Assembly (NCBI GenBank): GCA_035294305.1
Contig: DATGLD010000049.1
Coordinates: forward strand, 201,883-265,882
DNA from: DASRBN01 sp035294305
Lineage (GTDB): Bacteria > Chloroflexota > Ktedonobacteria > Ktedonobacterales > Ktedonobacteraceae
DNA length: 64,000 bases
Reading direction: 5' to 3'
Part shown: positions 41,652-50,386 of the stretch, piece after piece
How positions within the stretch are numbered: position 1 is the stretch's first letter
Layout of the letters: each line of letters starts with the position of its first letter
Position numbers and translations under genes: made by a program
Notes under the pieces: generated by a model
What the model saw: only the letters and a program-made list of their open reading frames with translations
Told to the model about the DNA's origin: nothing
The model's database searches: none

Positions 41652-42440
41652 CTATTGTCGCACACTCGTCCTTTGCTTTTCCACTACGCTGCTCGCCGGA
41701 GTCTCGCTATCCTCGTAGGGGTCAGATTTATCGCGCCCCACGAGCGGGGTGAACTGAAAGCGTTTCTGGAACCGTCGTCGCAGCAGCATTGCCAGGGCGG
41801 GCCACCCATCTTTCCAGGGTGAGAGCTTTTTGGCCTTACGGGGTGCGTAACTGATGGGAACTTCAAGAATGCTGTAGCCTGCCTGCAGGATACAGGCCGT
41901 AATCTCCGGCTCAATCTCGAAACGGCGACCCTCCATGGGCAGGGCCCGCGCCAATACACCCGGCATCAATTTGTAGCATGTCTCCATATCATGAATGTGC
42001 GACCCGTATAAGATGTTCGTGACTCCGGTCAAGAAGCGATTACCCCAGCGCGTCGTAAACTTCTGCGGCGAAAGGTCGCGACGCCCGTAGATCGCAACAC
42101 TGCTCTTGCCCGCCTCTTCCCATTTACGCACCAGGGCCGGAATATCCTGTGGGTCATACTCCATATCGGCGTCCTGTACCGTGACCAGGTCTCCTGTAGC
42201 CAGGGCGAAACCTGTGCGCAAGCCTGCTCCCTTGCCTTGATTATGGTCGTGACGAATGAAACGATAGCTGTTAAATGGAGCCTTCTGGCGTAATGCTTGC
42301 AAAATCTCCCAGGTACGATCGGTTGATGCATCATCTACTACAATTACCTCAAGGTCGAGCGGCACTTGAGAGAGCGTTTCGAGTACCTGGGCCACTGTCT
42401 CCTCTTCGTTATATACGGGTACAACTACTGAAATCCGCAT
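41652..42440 (-). CDS. GT2-family glycosyltransferase (DPM1/dolichyl-phosphate-sugar synthase-like)
   Basis: 262 residues. The GT-A fold has VVVPVYNEEETVAQVLETL at the start, the nucleotide site VVDDASTDRT and the metal-binding QDADMEYDP. GSHIHDMETCYKLM and RRFEIEPEITA are the usual acceptor-side blocks. A basic C-terminus without membrane helices suggests peripheral attachment. It would make a polyprenyl-phosphate sugar, in parallel with the GtrA-fused enzyme at 15382. GAGG lies about 10 nt before the start. Confidence 0.9.
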   Translation of the reverse strand: MRISVVVPVYNEEETVAQVLETLSQVPLDLEVIVVDDASTDRTWEILQALRQKAPFNSYRFIRHDHNQGKGAGLRTGFALATGDLVTVQDADMEYDPQDIPALVRKWEEAGKSSVAIYGRRDLSPQKFTTRWGNRFLTGVTNILYGSHIHDMETCYKLMPGVLARALPMEGRRFEIEPEITACILQAGYSILEVPISYAPRKAKKLSPWKDGWPALAMLLRRRFQKRFQFTPLVGRDKSDPYEDSETPASSVVEKQRTSVRQ

Positions 42441-42541
42441 GGGCTAATACCTCGCTTCTCTGGGAGATATGAAAATACTCTCAGACACTGAAAAAAATGT
42501 ACTGCTATTAGCAACGAATGGGCGTAGAAATAGCAACGCGC

Positions 42542-43954
42542 TCACCCCTCCCATACCTGAATGGTTCCATCCGTCAGGGCAACAACCAGTTCGTGATCGG
42601 CGAAATGCATCGTGCTGATCTGCCAGGGATGATAGAATCTCTGCATGATCTCACTTCTGGTAGTAGACCATAGATCGATCACCCCTTCATTCATCTCGCT
42701 ATCTTCACGCGCTACCGCGACCCACCCGGCATCGGGCGAAATGGCCAATCGCGAGCTTGCTCCCATCGTTCCGCTATTCAATTCACGAAACGTCCCCCTC
42801 AGGGTATCATAAATTCGCACCGCATCACCCGTAGGGGCAGTGGCTGGTCCCTGCCCTCTAGAAACAAACGCCACCACTGTAGCGTCTGGGGTAACCGCAT
42901 ATGGTGGCACGCAATCCGCGCAGGTTCCCGCCATCAGAGACACAGTAATCTGTGGCCGTAGTTTTCCCCCGAAACGCGCTCTTGCCGCCAGGTCCCAGCG
43001 CCGTATGACGATCATCTGCTCCTGCTCATCGGCTACATTGGCGCAGGAAAGCGTGAGCAGGCTGCGGGCATCGGCGGATAATTTGCGCAGCCGTATCGCC
43101 CAGAATTGTCGTTTCTCAATCTCATCTTCAGCACAGATCAGCGGCTCGCTCAATGTCCCGGCAGCGGTTCCAATGCGATGTTGTACCACATCCGTAGCGC
43201 GCACCCCCTGGGAACGAGGGGCCAGCGGATCATCGCGCAGCAAGGGCAGCGCCATCCATACATCCTGAGTACCATCCTCGTGTTCCTGCAGTACCGTATC
43301 GAGCGAGTAATGGGCGGATACAGCACGTACATGAAGCGCGTGACTCCACAACAGCGACCCATCGCGCGTGTTCCAGACGTGCAGTCCTAATCTCCCCCAG
43401 CCTGCTACCAGCCCTCCGGAAGCTGAAAAGCGCACTTCGCGCAGCGATTCGAGCGTAAGAGCCGGATCGGCGGCAAAACGTATGCGCGCCCGATCAGTCC
43501 CCTGCTGCCAGAGTAAGCCCTTGCCATCGAGCGTCCCCACAGCAATGCACGGCCCATCTGGGGTTTTCGCGCTGCTCAATGCTGAAATCACACCAATGTG
43601 TGTTTGTAACCGCGCTCCCCGGTGAAATGGTCCTCGGGTGCTGAAAATGCTGAGGCCCTCGTATTCGATATCTTCTGAGGAATCGAACTTGCGCTGCACG
43701 GGGCGTGGGCGCGTCAATCCGCCCTTGCGCAGGTCAATAACGCCGCCGGTGATGGTATCATATTGCTGGCGTTTTTCGGGGTCGCTGAGTACATCGTAGG
43801 CGCGGTTGATACGTTTCATTTGCGCCGCGCCCTCTGGTCCTGCCAGGTCGGGATGATAGCGCCGTGCCAGCTGGCGATAGGCGCGCTTCAAAGTATCGCT
43901 ATCAGCATCAATAGGTACGCCTAAAATAGCATAGTAGTTATCGGGTGTGTCCAT
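42542..43954 (-). CDS. J-domain protein fused to a beta-propeller (WD40-like)
   Basis: 470 residues. Residues 6-70 are a complete J domain (YYAILGVPIDADSDTLKRAY, HPD at 34-36, then RINRAYDVLSDPEKRQQYD), which stimulates Hsp70 ATPase. Residues about 115-470 show WD-like strands (VGTLDGKGLLWQQG, GRLGLHVWNTRDGSLLW, VIRRWDLAARARF, GVIDLWSTT, TDGTIQVWEG), consistent with a six- or seven-bladed propeller. No Gly/Phe linker or zinc domain of classical DnaJ is present. The propeller may bring clients to DnaK. There is no clear Shine-Dalgarno sequence. TATACT near 43991 could be the -10 box. Confidence 0.85.
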   Translation of the reverse strand: MDTPDNYYAILGVPIDADSDTLKRAYRQLARRYHPDLAGPEGAAQMKRINRAYDVLSDPEKRQQYDTITGGVIDLRKGGLTRPRPVQRKFDSSEDIEYEGLSIFSTRGPFHRGARLQTHIGVISALSSAKTPDGPCIAVGTLDGKGLLWQQGTDRARIRFAADPALTLESLREVRFSASGGLVAGWGRLGLHVWNTRDGSLLWSHALHVRAVSAHYSLDTVLQEHEDGTQDVWMALPLLRDDPLAPRSQGVRATDVVQHRIGTAAGTLSEPLICAEDEIEKRQFWAIRLRKLSADARSLLTLSCANVADEQEQMIVIRRWDLAARARFGGKLRPQITVSLMAGTCADCVPPYAVTPDATVVAFVSRGQGPATAPTGDAVRIYDTLRGTFRELNSGTMGASSRLAISPDAGWVAVAREDSEMNEGVIDLWSTTRSEIMQRFYHPWQISTMHFADHELVVALTDGTIQVWEG

Positions 43955-44099
43955 AGCGGAAAAGTTTTAACTTGACTGCCTTTCTACTAGTATAGATGCA
44001 AGCTCCCGGAGATGCTTTCAATAAGATTCTGCCTCATGAGTTCAACTATGCCCATCCTGAATGATGCGCGAAGCCTGCCGACCGTGAGATGTGCCAGTC

Positions 44100-44792
44100 C
44101 TATAACGACACAATCCTCGTCCGATCTTTTATCATCCCCATCGCGATACGTCGCACCCCCCACATATAGTATGTACCGAAGGTGCGGTAAGGGCGCCAGA
44201 TTTCGCCGCGCTCGCGCATCTCTTTGGGGGTTGGCCGCTTATCTAAGCCATACGCCTCGCGTACACCCTCCAGCAGGCCCAGGTCATCCACGGGTAGCAC
44301 ATCGGTGCGGCCCAGTGAGAAAATCAGAATCATCTCGGCTGTCCAGCGGCCAATGCCCTTGACGACAATCAATTCCGCAATGACTGCCTCATCATCAAGC
44401 TCCGTCAGGCGCTCCAGGTTCAGCTGGCGGTTGCTGACACGCTCGGTCAGGTCACGTATGTAGCGTGCCTTTGACATCGAAAGTCCGGCTGCTCGCAGCG
44501 CGTCATGGTCTAAGGGTAACAGCGCCTGGGGCGTGAGCGAGCCGGCAAAATCCGTAGATTGCGAGTGCGCCTGGCGCGTCGCGGCGCGCAGGCGCGCCAT
44601 GATTGCATCCGCGGCCCGGACGGAGATTTGCTGCGAAATGATCGCGTCGACCAGCGCCTCGAATACATTAGGGTTGGGTTCGAGCATACATGGCCCAACT
44701 CGCTCAACTGCGTGGGCCATGAAAGGATCGATATCGCTCAGGTAGGCAGTGGCGGTGCTAACTACCTGGCTCCAGTTGTGAGAGATTGTCAT
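44100..44792 (-). CDS. DNA-3-methyladenine glycosylase, AlkA-like (HhH-GPD)
   Basis: 230 residues. The HhH-GPD core is clear: AIISQQISVRAADAIMARL, the hairpin-helix-hairpin VVKGIGRWTAEMILIFSLGR and the catalytic Asp in DVLPVDDLGL. The enzyme excises alkylated purines from DNA and starts base excision repair. The N-terminal beta domain of E. coli AlkA is absent, as in the shorter AlkA family. There is no iron-sulphur Cys cluster, which argues against EndoIII/MutY. Length and motifs are complete. Confidence 0.92.
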   Translation of the reverse strand: MTISHNWSQVVSTATAYLSDIDPFMAHAVERVGPCMLEPNPNVFEALVDAIISQQISVRAADAIMARLRAATRQAHSQSTDFAGSLTPQALLPLDHDALRAAGLSMSKARYIRDLTERVSNRQLNLERLTELDDEAVIAELIVVKGIGRWTAEMILIFSLGRTDVLPVDDLGLLEGVREAYGLDKRPTPKEMRERGEIWRPYRTFGTYYMWGVRRIAMGMIKDRTRIVSL

Positions 44793-44798
44793 ATTCGC

Positions 44799-45272
44799 TT
44801 ACTGCTGGGGTATCTCCGGATATGATACCATCGGTTGCTCATATTGAGGCCCCGCGTGATCTTGCTCCATCTGCACTTCCTGCGCTACCGGCTGCGCATC
44901 AATCTCGGGATGCTGATCTTGCGCTTGATATCCCTGCCGGTAATCAGAGTAGGGTTGGAGGGGTGGCGCTGCCTGTTGGGGTTGCGGCGGGTCCCATTGG
45001 GCTTGCTGACCTGCGTAAGCCTGTGTTTCCGGCTGGAATGCGCGCTTGATATATTGAAGATAATAGGCAAAAGCGTCAACCGGGTTTTGACGCGAGCAGG
45101 CGACGAAAAAGTAGATTACCGCCCCCACAATGTGCGTCAGCAGGATAAAGATGAACCAACCAACCTTGATGCCGCCGGGCTTCTTGGAAAACAGGCAGTC
45201 AACGAGCATCCATATCCAGAAGACCGTTGTGAGTATAGTAACTGTATCCAGCCCAAAAAAGGGAACTAGCAT
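44799..45272 (-). CDS. Membrane protein with PLDc_N-like domain and Gln/Pro/Tyr-rich tail
   Basis: 157 residues. Two membrane helices (about 8-25 and 38-58) surround DCLFSKKPGGIKVGWFIFIL, the pattern of the phospholipase D/cardiolipin synthase N-terminal membrane domain. The catalytic PLD part is missing. The last 70 residues are low-complexity, rich in Gln, Pro and Tyr (QPQQAAPPLQPYSDYRQGYQ). The role of free-standing proteins of this kind is not known. It ends 6 bp before the glycosylase start and may share its transcript. Confidence 0.75.
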   Translation of the reverse strand: MLVPFFGLDTVTILTTVFWIWMLVDCLFSKKPGGIKVGWFIFILLTHIVGAVIYFFVACSRQNPVDAFAYYLQYIKRAFQPETQAYAGQQAQWDPPQPQQAAPPLQPYSDYRQGYQAQDQHPEIDAQPVAQEVQMEQDHAGPQYEQPMVSYPEIPQQ

Positions 45273-45433
45273 GATGTTTACTCCTTAGCAGTAACTTTTC
45301 ATCATCTCTCCGTTTTAAACGTATTTCAGGCCGAATTATCAATTACTATGGATTCTGCCTACCAGAACTATAGCAGATGGCAATTGGATGGTCAAGACGA
45401 ATGTAAATCCCAGGCCTTGCAAGGGTGAGGGTC

Positions 45434-45489
45434 AAGGGCGCACCCTTGTGGTCGCCCTCTCGGAACATCGATAGTGGTCGCCCTCTCGG
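45434..45489. repeat. GTGGTCGCCCTC palindromic repeat, best-preserved double copy
   Basis: AAGGGCGCACCCTTGTGGTC then GCCCTCTCGG is followed by a second AGTGGTCGCCCTCTCGG at 45473-45489. AGGGCG and CGCCCT can pair around CACCCTTGTGGT. Related copies are at 10259, 12951, 13088, 21301, 28297, 36956, 39800 and 50447. Confidence 0.6.
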
Positions 45490-45508
45490 CCCACCGATTC
45501 TACAGATT

Positions 45509-46363
45509 TCAGATCGTAGGCAAATCGCGCCTGTTGAACACGACCAGGCCAATAATCCCAGTAACCAATCCTATGATAACCGGTATCCACGGATACCACC
45601 AGGTGATTGAGTGCAGCGCCAGCGCCTGCACAGCCTGCGTATAGTAAAATGGTTGAATCTTTTGCATCCAGGAGAGCTTATCGGAAAGCCCACCAAGCGT
45701 GTTCATCAGGTAAAAGAGGCCGATAATGCCGATTGCGGCGCCTCCAGCCGCGCGGCTGGAATTGAGAAATGAGCCGAACAACATGCCCAGTCCTGTTGCC
45801 ATGAAGAGAAAGGCAAACCCGGTGGCCTGCGCGGTGAGGAGCCATTGCCAGCTTACACCGGCATTGGTTACGAAGAGCGTGCTTATCCAGACCGCGAACA
45901 CTGTTAATACGCTCAAGATGAGGGCGCTGATGACCGCGCTGAGCCACAACTCCAGGTAATAGCGCGTGCGACTGACGGGCCGTGAGAGCGCGAGATCGAG
46001 CGTACCGTTCTCAAACGTTGTGGGCAAGGCCGCGCCCGCAATGTAGGCCACCAGTCCACCGAAGATCAAACCATAAAACGAACTGTAGAGTTCAAGCGCG
46101 ATCAGCGCTGAGAAACTCGAGGCGTTGGGCAATTTTGCCCCGACCAGCCCGGCTACAACATTAGATGTCAGGTAGGCGCCTAAATTGAAATTGGCCAGCG
46201 ATGGATAGATTAAGCCGCAAACGAGCGCGACAAAAAATGCATAGAACGCGCCTGAGCCAATCGGTATTTGCGCGCTGCGCAGCGCCTGTAGCGTAATTGC
46301 CAGCCCATGCGCGCGTTTCCTGGGGGCCGGTATGCTTTTTGTGGAAATGGATGTTATTGCCAT
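45509..46363 (-). CDS. ABC-2 type transporter permease
   Basis: About 284 residues with six membrane helices and the LALSRPVSRTRYYLELWLSAV cytosolic loop common in ABC-2 permeases (domain order of NatB/YhaP-like exporters). A charged N-terminus precedes TM1. The start at 46363 has AAAGGAG about 9 nt upstream and follows the ATPase stop by 13 nt. With the ATPase it forms an exporter; two copies of each are expected, as only one permease is present. The substrate (drug, peptide or lipid) is unknown. Confidence 0.88.
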   Translation of the reverse strand: MAITSISTKSIPAPRKRAHGLAITLQALRSAQIPIGSGAFYAFFVALVCGLIYPSLANFNLGAYLTSNVVAGLVGAKLPNASSFSALIALELYSSFYGLIFGGLVAYIAGAALPTTFENGTLDLALSRPVSRTRYYLELWLSAVISALILSVLTVFAVWISTLFVTNAGVSWQWLLTAQATGFAFLFMATGLGMLFGSFLNSSRAAGGAAIGIIGLFYLMNTLGGLSDKLSWMQKIQPFYYTQAVQALALHSITWWYPWIPVIIGLVTGIIGLVVFNRRDLPTI

Positions 46364-46376
46364 GATGCTCGCTCCT

Positions 46377-47303
46377 TTATCGCGCATTCACCGCCGGTGA
46401 TGTTCCGGCGCCTGTATCTTCATAAAATTTCAGGAATACTTCCTCTAACGGGGCTTCCTCGGCCTGTAAACGTATGACCTCGTGACGGCTGAACGCCTTG
46501 ATCAATGGGTCCATAGTGCCGCTGACCGTTAGATTAAAAGAATGATTATGTTGAGACACGTTGCTAACCCCCGCGATTTGTGCCAGTTCTTCCGCCTTGA
46601 CCGCGTCTCCGAATTCGACCGTCACATGCTGCCCGGCCTTTTCGCGCAGCGCCTCGACTGCCTCGACCGTTATCAGCTCTCCCCGGCGGATCACCGCCAC
46701 GCGCTGGCACACTTTCTCCACATCGCTCATGATATGCGAACTCATGAAGATGGTCTTTCCGCGCGCCTGTTCCTCCAGCAAGAACTCGTTGAACGTCTTC
46801 TGCAACAGTGGATCGAGGCCAGATGTCGGCTCATCCAGGATCAGCACTTCCGGGTCGCACATGAACGCCAGCACGATGCCGATCTTCTGGCGCATGCCCT
46901 TGGAATAGCCCTTAAGAGGACGCTTCATTTCCACATCGAAACGTGCCACCAGGTCCTTTAATAACACCGGTTCGCGGCCCTGCAAGCGCGAGAAGTAGCC
47001 AATCACCTGCTTGCCGGTCATCTGACCCGGCAGTCGTACGTCTCCAGGCAGGTAACCAATACGTTGATGTAGTTCATGCGCGTCACGCTGGGCGTCTAGC
47101 CCCAGCACGTGAATCGTCCCTGAAGTGGGGCGAATAACATCCAGCATGCAGCGAATCGTCGTCGTCTTTCCCGCGCCATTCGGCCCCAGAAAGCCGAAGA
47201 TTTCGCCTCGCTCCACGCTCATCGAAATGCCTTTTACCGCCTCCACAGTTCCATATGATTTATGAAGGTTATCGATTACGATAACCGGTTCCAGCGTACT
47301 CAT
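46377..47303 (-). CDS. ABC transporter ATP-binding protein
   Basis: 308 residues. Walker A is GPNGAGKTTTIR, the signature motif here is YSKGMRQKIG and Walker B is VLILDEPTSGLDP, followed by the switch His in FMSSHIMSDVEK. The C-terminal extension (about 225-300) is the DUF4162-like tail found in exporters of the drug/lantibiotic type. Its start overlaps the TetR stop by 4 bp, and the permease follows, so tetR-ATPase-permease is one operon under TetR control. Confidence 0.95.
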   Translation of the reverse strand: MSTLEPVIVIDNLHKSYGTVEAVKGISMSVERGEIFGFLGPNGAGKTTTIRCMLDVIRPTSGTIHVLGLDAQRDAHELHQRIGYLPGDVRLPGQMTGKQVIGYFSRLQGREPVLLKDLVARFDVEMKRPLKGYSKGMRQKIGIVLAFMCDPEVLILDEPTSGLDPLLQKTFNEFLLEEQARGKTIFMSSHIMSDVEKVCQRVAVIRRGELITVEAVEALREKAGQHVTVEFGDAVKAEELAQIAGVSNVSQHNHSFNLTVSGTMDPLIKAFSRHEVIRLQAEEAPLEEVFLKFYEDTGAGTSPAVNAR

Positions 47304-48055
47304 CGCTCTATCTCCTTTTGAACCTGCTCTTTTGTAATTTCTACGACTCGATCGATATACTGATTAAAAACCGTAGTAACCTCTTGTAATTCGCTTTGAG
47401 TGGCCGCCTGGCGCGGCTCAAAGGTGCGTCGAATCGTTTCCGCCATTAACTCCACAGCTACCTCGTCGGGTACCTTGATGTCATCCGGCAACCAGGGGTC
47501 AATGAGTAGAACCCCCGTCGAAAGCGCGCTCAACAGGTATAGCTCCTCACGTATGCCGATATCGGCGCGTACCAGGCCATGATTGCGCAAGAACTCAAGA
47601 AGCGTCTTGTAGCGATCTATCCTTTCTTCGTAAGCCTCGGTTGCGTATTCTTTATGCACCAGTTCGCCTATCATGTTGGTATCGCGCAAAATCACCGCTT
47701 TCATCAGCGGGCTTTTCATGGTCGCCAGTGTGGCATGTTTCATCAAGCCATGCAGTGTTGCCCCCTCCGGATCAGTAGCAATACGGCGCCGGATATCCTC
47801 GGCCAGCGCCAGTTCCTCGCGCCGCATCAGCGCATCGAAAAGGTCTTCGCGCGTTTTCCAGTGCAGGTAAATGGTGCCTTTTGCCACTCCCGCTCGCCTG
47901 GCAATATCGTCAATCGTTGTTTTATTGTAACCCCAGCGCTGTATCAACTCTGCCGCGGCATCGAGAATGCGCTGGGCGCGTTCCTGTTGTTTCGATCGCT
48001 CCTCCTGCTTTCTGTCTTCTCCGTTCCTGCTACGTCGATTCGACACCTTTCCCAC
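47300..48055 (-). CDS. TetR-family transcriptional regulator
   Basis: 251 residues. After a basic, polar N-terminus, residues about 25-75 hold the TetR helix-turn-helix (RILDAAAELIQRWGYNKTTIDDIARR, then GVAKGTIYLHWKTREDLFDAL). The rest is the ligand-binding helical domain. A near-perfect palindrome at 48079-48104 directly upstream of the start is the likely operator. By analogy it represses its own operon until an inducer, probably a substrate of the exporter, binds. Confidence 0.92.
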   Translation of the reverse strand: MGKVSNRRSRNGEDRKQEERSKQQERAQRILDAAAELIQRWGYNKTTIDDIARRAGVAKGTIYLHWKTREDLFDALMRREELALAEDIRRRIATDPEGATLHGLMKHATLATMKSPLMKAVILRDTNMIGELVHKEYATEAYEERIDRYKTLLEFLRNHGLVRADIGIREELYLLSALSTGVLLIDPWLPDDIKVPDEVAVELMAETIRRTFEPRQAATQSELQEVTTVFNQYIDRVVEITKEQVQKEIER

Positions 48056-48078
48056 CTCTTCCTTAGATGTGTGACTGG

Positions 48079-48104
48079 TTGACCAATTAAACTAAATTAG
48101 TCAA
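48079..48104. promoter_or_regulatory. Probable TetR operator
   Basis: TTGACCAATT (48079-48088) and AATTAGTCAA (48095-48104) form an inverted repeat with one mismatch and a 6-bp spacer, 24 bp upstream of the tetR start. TTGACT on the minus strand inside the right arm could be a -35 box, so binding would block transcription. Confidence 0.6.
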
Positions 48105-48311
48105 AATCGTTTTCCGGTCATAAATATACCCGAAATGAGAGAGAAGGTCAAGTATGGTTAATCGGTTACAAATACGTTCTGAGAAGAGGGAGCGCCCTAT
48201 TTCCTTCCCCTGAACATTCTGTAACACTTTCTTCCTCAGGATTGAATAGTATACTGTAGGGACAGAATCAGACACGCCTCTATCAATCAACAGGTACGGA
48301 AGGACGTGTAA

Positions 48312-48962
48312 ATGGAACCAGATATGCCACGCGGCGTGGCCTATATTATACCTTCGACCGGCTCTAATAAGGAGCGCATTGTCGAATTTCTTGCTGACAA
48401 TGCGGCGGCGCTCCTTGGTACGTTGCGCTCCTACGTGCAGCGAATGGGCGTTGCGAGGGGTGAAGAGGTGACAGCTACGGCGATTGAGGTGCTGCAAGAA
48501 GTGGTCATCGAAGCGCTTGACCATGCCGACCGCTTCAATCCTGCAGGCCAGCCGATGGCGTGGCTTCTAGGCATAGCGATTAACGTCATCAAACGCAAAA
48601 AGGCAGAGCACGCGAAGCGCTCGCGGCGCGAATTATTTATTCACGAGCTTTCAACAGACCGGCAGGAGTTCCTGAGCGACGATGAACTGCTAGACCAGAT
48701 TCCGGCATGCGCAACCGCCGGGCCGGAACAGGATGTCGCCGCTAACGAACAGGCTGCCTTGCTGCTCTCTCTCGTCTCGCCCGAGGATCAGCAACTCTTA
48801 CAGCTGGCGTTCCTCTATGGCTTTGAGAGAGAAGCCCTGGCGGAGAAGCTTGGTATTACCCCTGCCGCGGCGCGTGTAAGGCTCCATCGCGCCTTGAAAC
48901 GCCTGCGTTTAGCCTGGCGCGAACAACATATGAACGATCAGGAAGGAGAAAGCCATGTATGA
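48312..48962 (+). CDS. ECF RNA polymerase sigma factor
   Basis: 216 residues. Region 2 is diverged (GTLRSYVQRMGVARGEEVTA, FNPAGQPMAWLLGIAINVIKR). Region 4 is clear (LVSPEDQQLLQLAFLYGFER, LAEKLGITPAAARVRLHRAL). The gene heads an operon with a membrane partner and an ABC exporter. Its stop overlaps the next start by 8 bp (AGCCATGTATGAG), so translation is coupled. AAGGACGTGTAA precedes the ATG, and TATACT near 48250 may be a -10 box. Confidence 0.85.
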   Translation: MEPDMPRGVAYIIPSTGSNKERIVEFLADNAAALLGTLRSYVQRMGVARGEEVTATAIEVLQEVVIEALDHADRFNPAGQPMAWLLGIAINVIKRKKAEHAKRSRRELFIHELSTDRQEFLSDDELLDQIPACATAGPEQDVAANEQAALLLSLVSPEDQQLLQLAFLYGFEREALAEKLGITPAAARVRLHRALKRLRLAWREQHMNDQEGESHV

Positions 48963-50283
48963 GCAACTGACCCCTGCTATGCAGCATCATGCTCAGATTC
49001 TCCAGCGTTACATCTGCGCTATGGAGAACGGCGACGTCGATACTATTGCCAGCGTGTTGAGCGAGGCCGAGCAGAATCAGGCCCTGGAGCGTATGATCCT
49101 GGAAATTAATGCGGTCTATCAGGATGAAGACCATACCCTTGCCCGGCCTGCCGATATCGCCATGGTTCGGCAAATCGTCCTCGCTGCTGCTGCCGGAGCG
49201 GGGGCAACCGAAAACGCGGAAACGGGCCTGCAATTGGATGGCCGGCAAGAGATTCCTGTATATGGGCTCTCTCAGGTTGCTCTTGATGAAACACCTGAAC
49301 CGGCGGGCGCAACCGCTGCTACCGGTCAACAGGCGCTCAAGGCTTTACCAGCCAGGCGAGCAACAGTTCAGGTCTTGCCGGCCAGGAAGATCGAGCCGCG
49401 CAAATGGTATCGCGTTTCTCGCGGCTGGGTGATCGCGGCTGTAGCGGCAGTATTGATTGTGCTGGTATTGGTACCCAACGCTGGCGCGTTAGCAAGCCAG
49501 TTTCTCTCGCTCTTCCGCGTGCAGCATTTCCAGACCGTGCAGGTCACGAAGCAAGACATAAAAACGTTATCCTCGCGTCCCATTCCATCGTTTGAGGATC
49601 TCGGAACCCTCCAGGTCCAGCCTGGCAGCTTACAAACCCAGGATGATCTGACGGAAGCGCAGGCCGCACATATGGTCAACTTCCCCATCTTGCTGCCCCA
49701 CTACCTGCCGCGCGGCATCTCTGGCCCTCCTGATTTCAGTGTAATGAGCGCCGGGCAGGCTACCTTTACCTTCAATGCCGGCAAAGCGCGTGCCTTCTTC
49801 TCGCAGAATGGCTATGGCAACGTCAACATTCCGGCCAATCTGGATGGCGCGACCTTTGAGCTAACTATTAGCGCGGGTGTGGCGATTTCATACGGAAACG
49901 GAGCCGATACCCAATTCATGATCATGGAAGTTCCAAGCCCGTTGATACGCGCCACCGGCAGTGCGTCGCTTGAGGAATTGCGCAATGTCGCGCTATCGCT
50001 CCCCGGCCTGCCTTCTCAACTGGTAGCGCAGCTCAAACAGATCGACCTGAGCAGCGGTGTGATTCCGTTGCCGGTTCCGTCGGGCATCAATTCACAGCCC
50101 ATCACAGTGCATGGTAGCAGCGGACTGTTGCTCACCCGTAACGTCTCGACCACTCTTAAGCAGTTCAAGCAATTCCCTGCTGGCAGCGCGGTCGTCTGGC
50201 AAACAGGAAATATCATCTATGCCGTCGGAGGCACCGTTTCGGATACCAACCAGTTGTTGACATCGGCCAATTCGTTATATTAA
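48955..50283 (+). CDS. Membrane-anchored partner of the ECF factor (DUF4367-like exported domain)
   Basis: 442 residues. A cytosolic part of about 160 residues with helical N-terminus (MYEQLTPAMQHHAQILQRYI) precedes one membrane helix (about 162-180, VIAAVAAVLIVLVLVPNAGA). An exported domain of about 260 residues follows, with FPILLPHYLPRGISGPP, a sequence type seen in DUF4367/LolA-like lipoprotein folds. No zinc-finger anti-sigma motif (HxxxCxxC) is present, but the position directly after the sigma gene, with an 8-bp overlap, suggests it binds the sigma factor. The ABC genes follow on the same strand after a 103-bp gap holding a repeat. Confidence 0.75.
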   Translation: MYEQLTPAMQHHAQILQRYICAMENGDVDTIASVLSEAEQNQALERMILEINAVYQDEDHTLARPADIAMVRQIVLAAAAGAGATENAETGLQLDGRQEIPVYGLSQVALDETPEPAGATAATGQQALKALPARRATVQVLPARKIEPRKWYRVSRGWVIAAVAAVLIVLVLVPNAGALASQFLSLFRVQHFQTVQVTKQDIKTLSSRPIPSFEDLGTLQVQPGSLQTQDDLTEAQAAHMVNFPILLPHYLPRGISGPPDFSVMSAGQATFTFNAGKARAFFSQNGYGNVNIPANLDGATFELTISAGVAISYGNGADTQFMIMEVPSPLIRATGSASLEELRNVALSLPGLPSQLVAQLKQIDLSSGVIPLPVPSGINSQPITVHGSSGLLLTRNVSTTLKQFKQFPAGSAVVWQTGNIIYAVGGTVSDTNQLLTSANSLY

Positions 50284-50336
50284 GATTCTTCGCTGCGCTC
50301 AGCATGATGGTCAGAGGCATGTCATGCTGAGCGCAG
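50283..50336. repeat. Imperfect copy of the GAAGAATCT inverted repeat
   Basis: CTGCGCTCAGCATGA (50293-50307) pairs with TCATGCTGAGCGCAG (50322-50336). The left side continues into AGATTCTTCG as in the copy at 40501, while the right side has diverged. It starts directly at the stop codon of the membrane-anchor gene. Confidence 0.65.
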
Positions 50337-50386
50337 TGAGCCGAAGCCCTGCGGCACGAAGGGGAAGAATCAAGGATAAGTGATAC

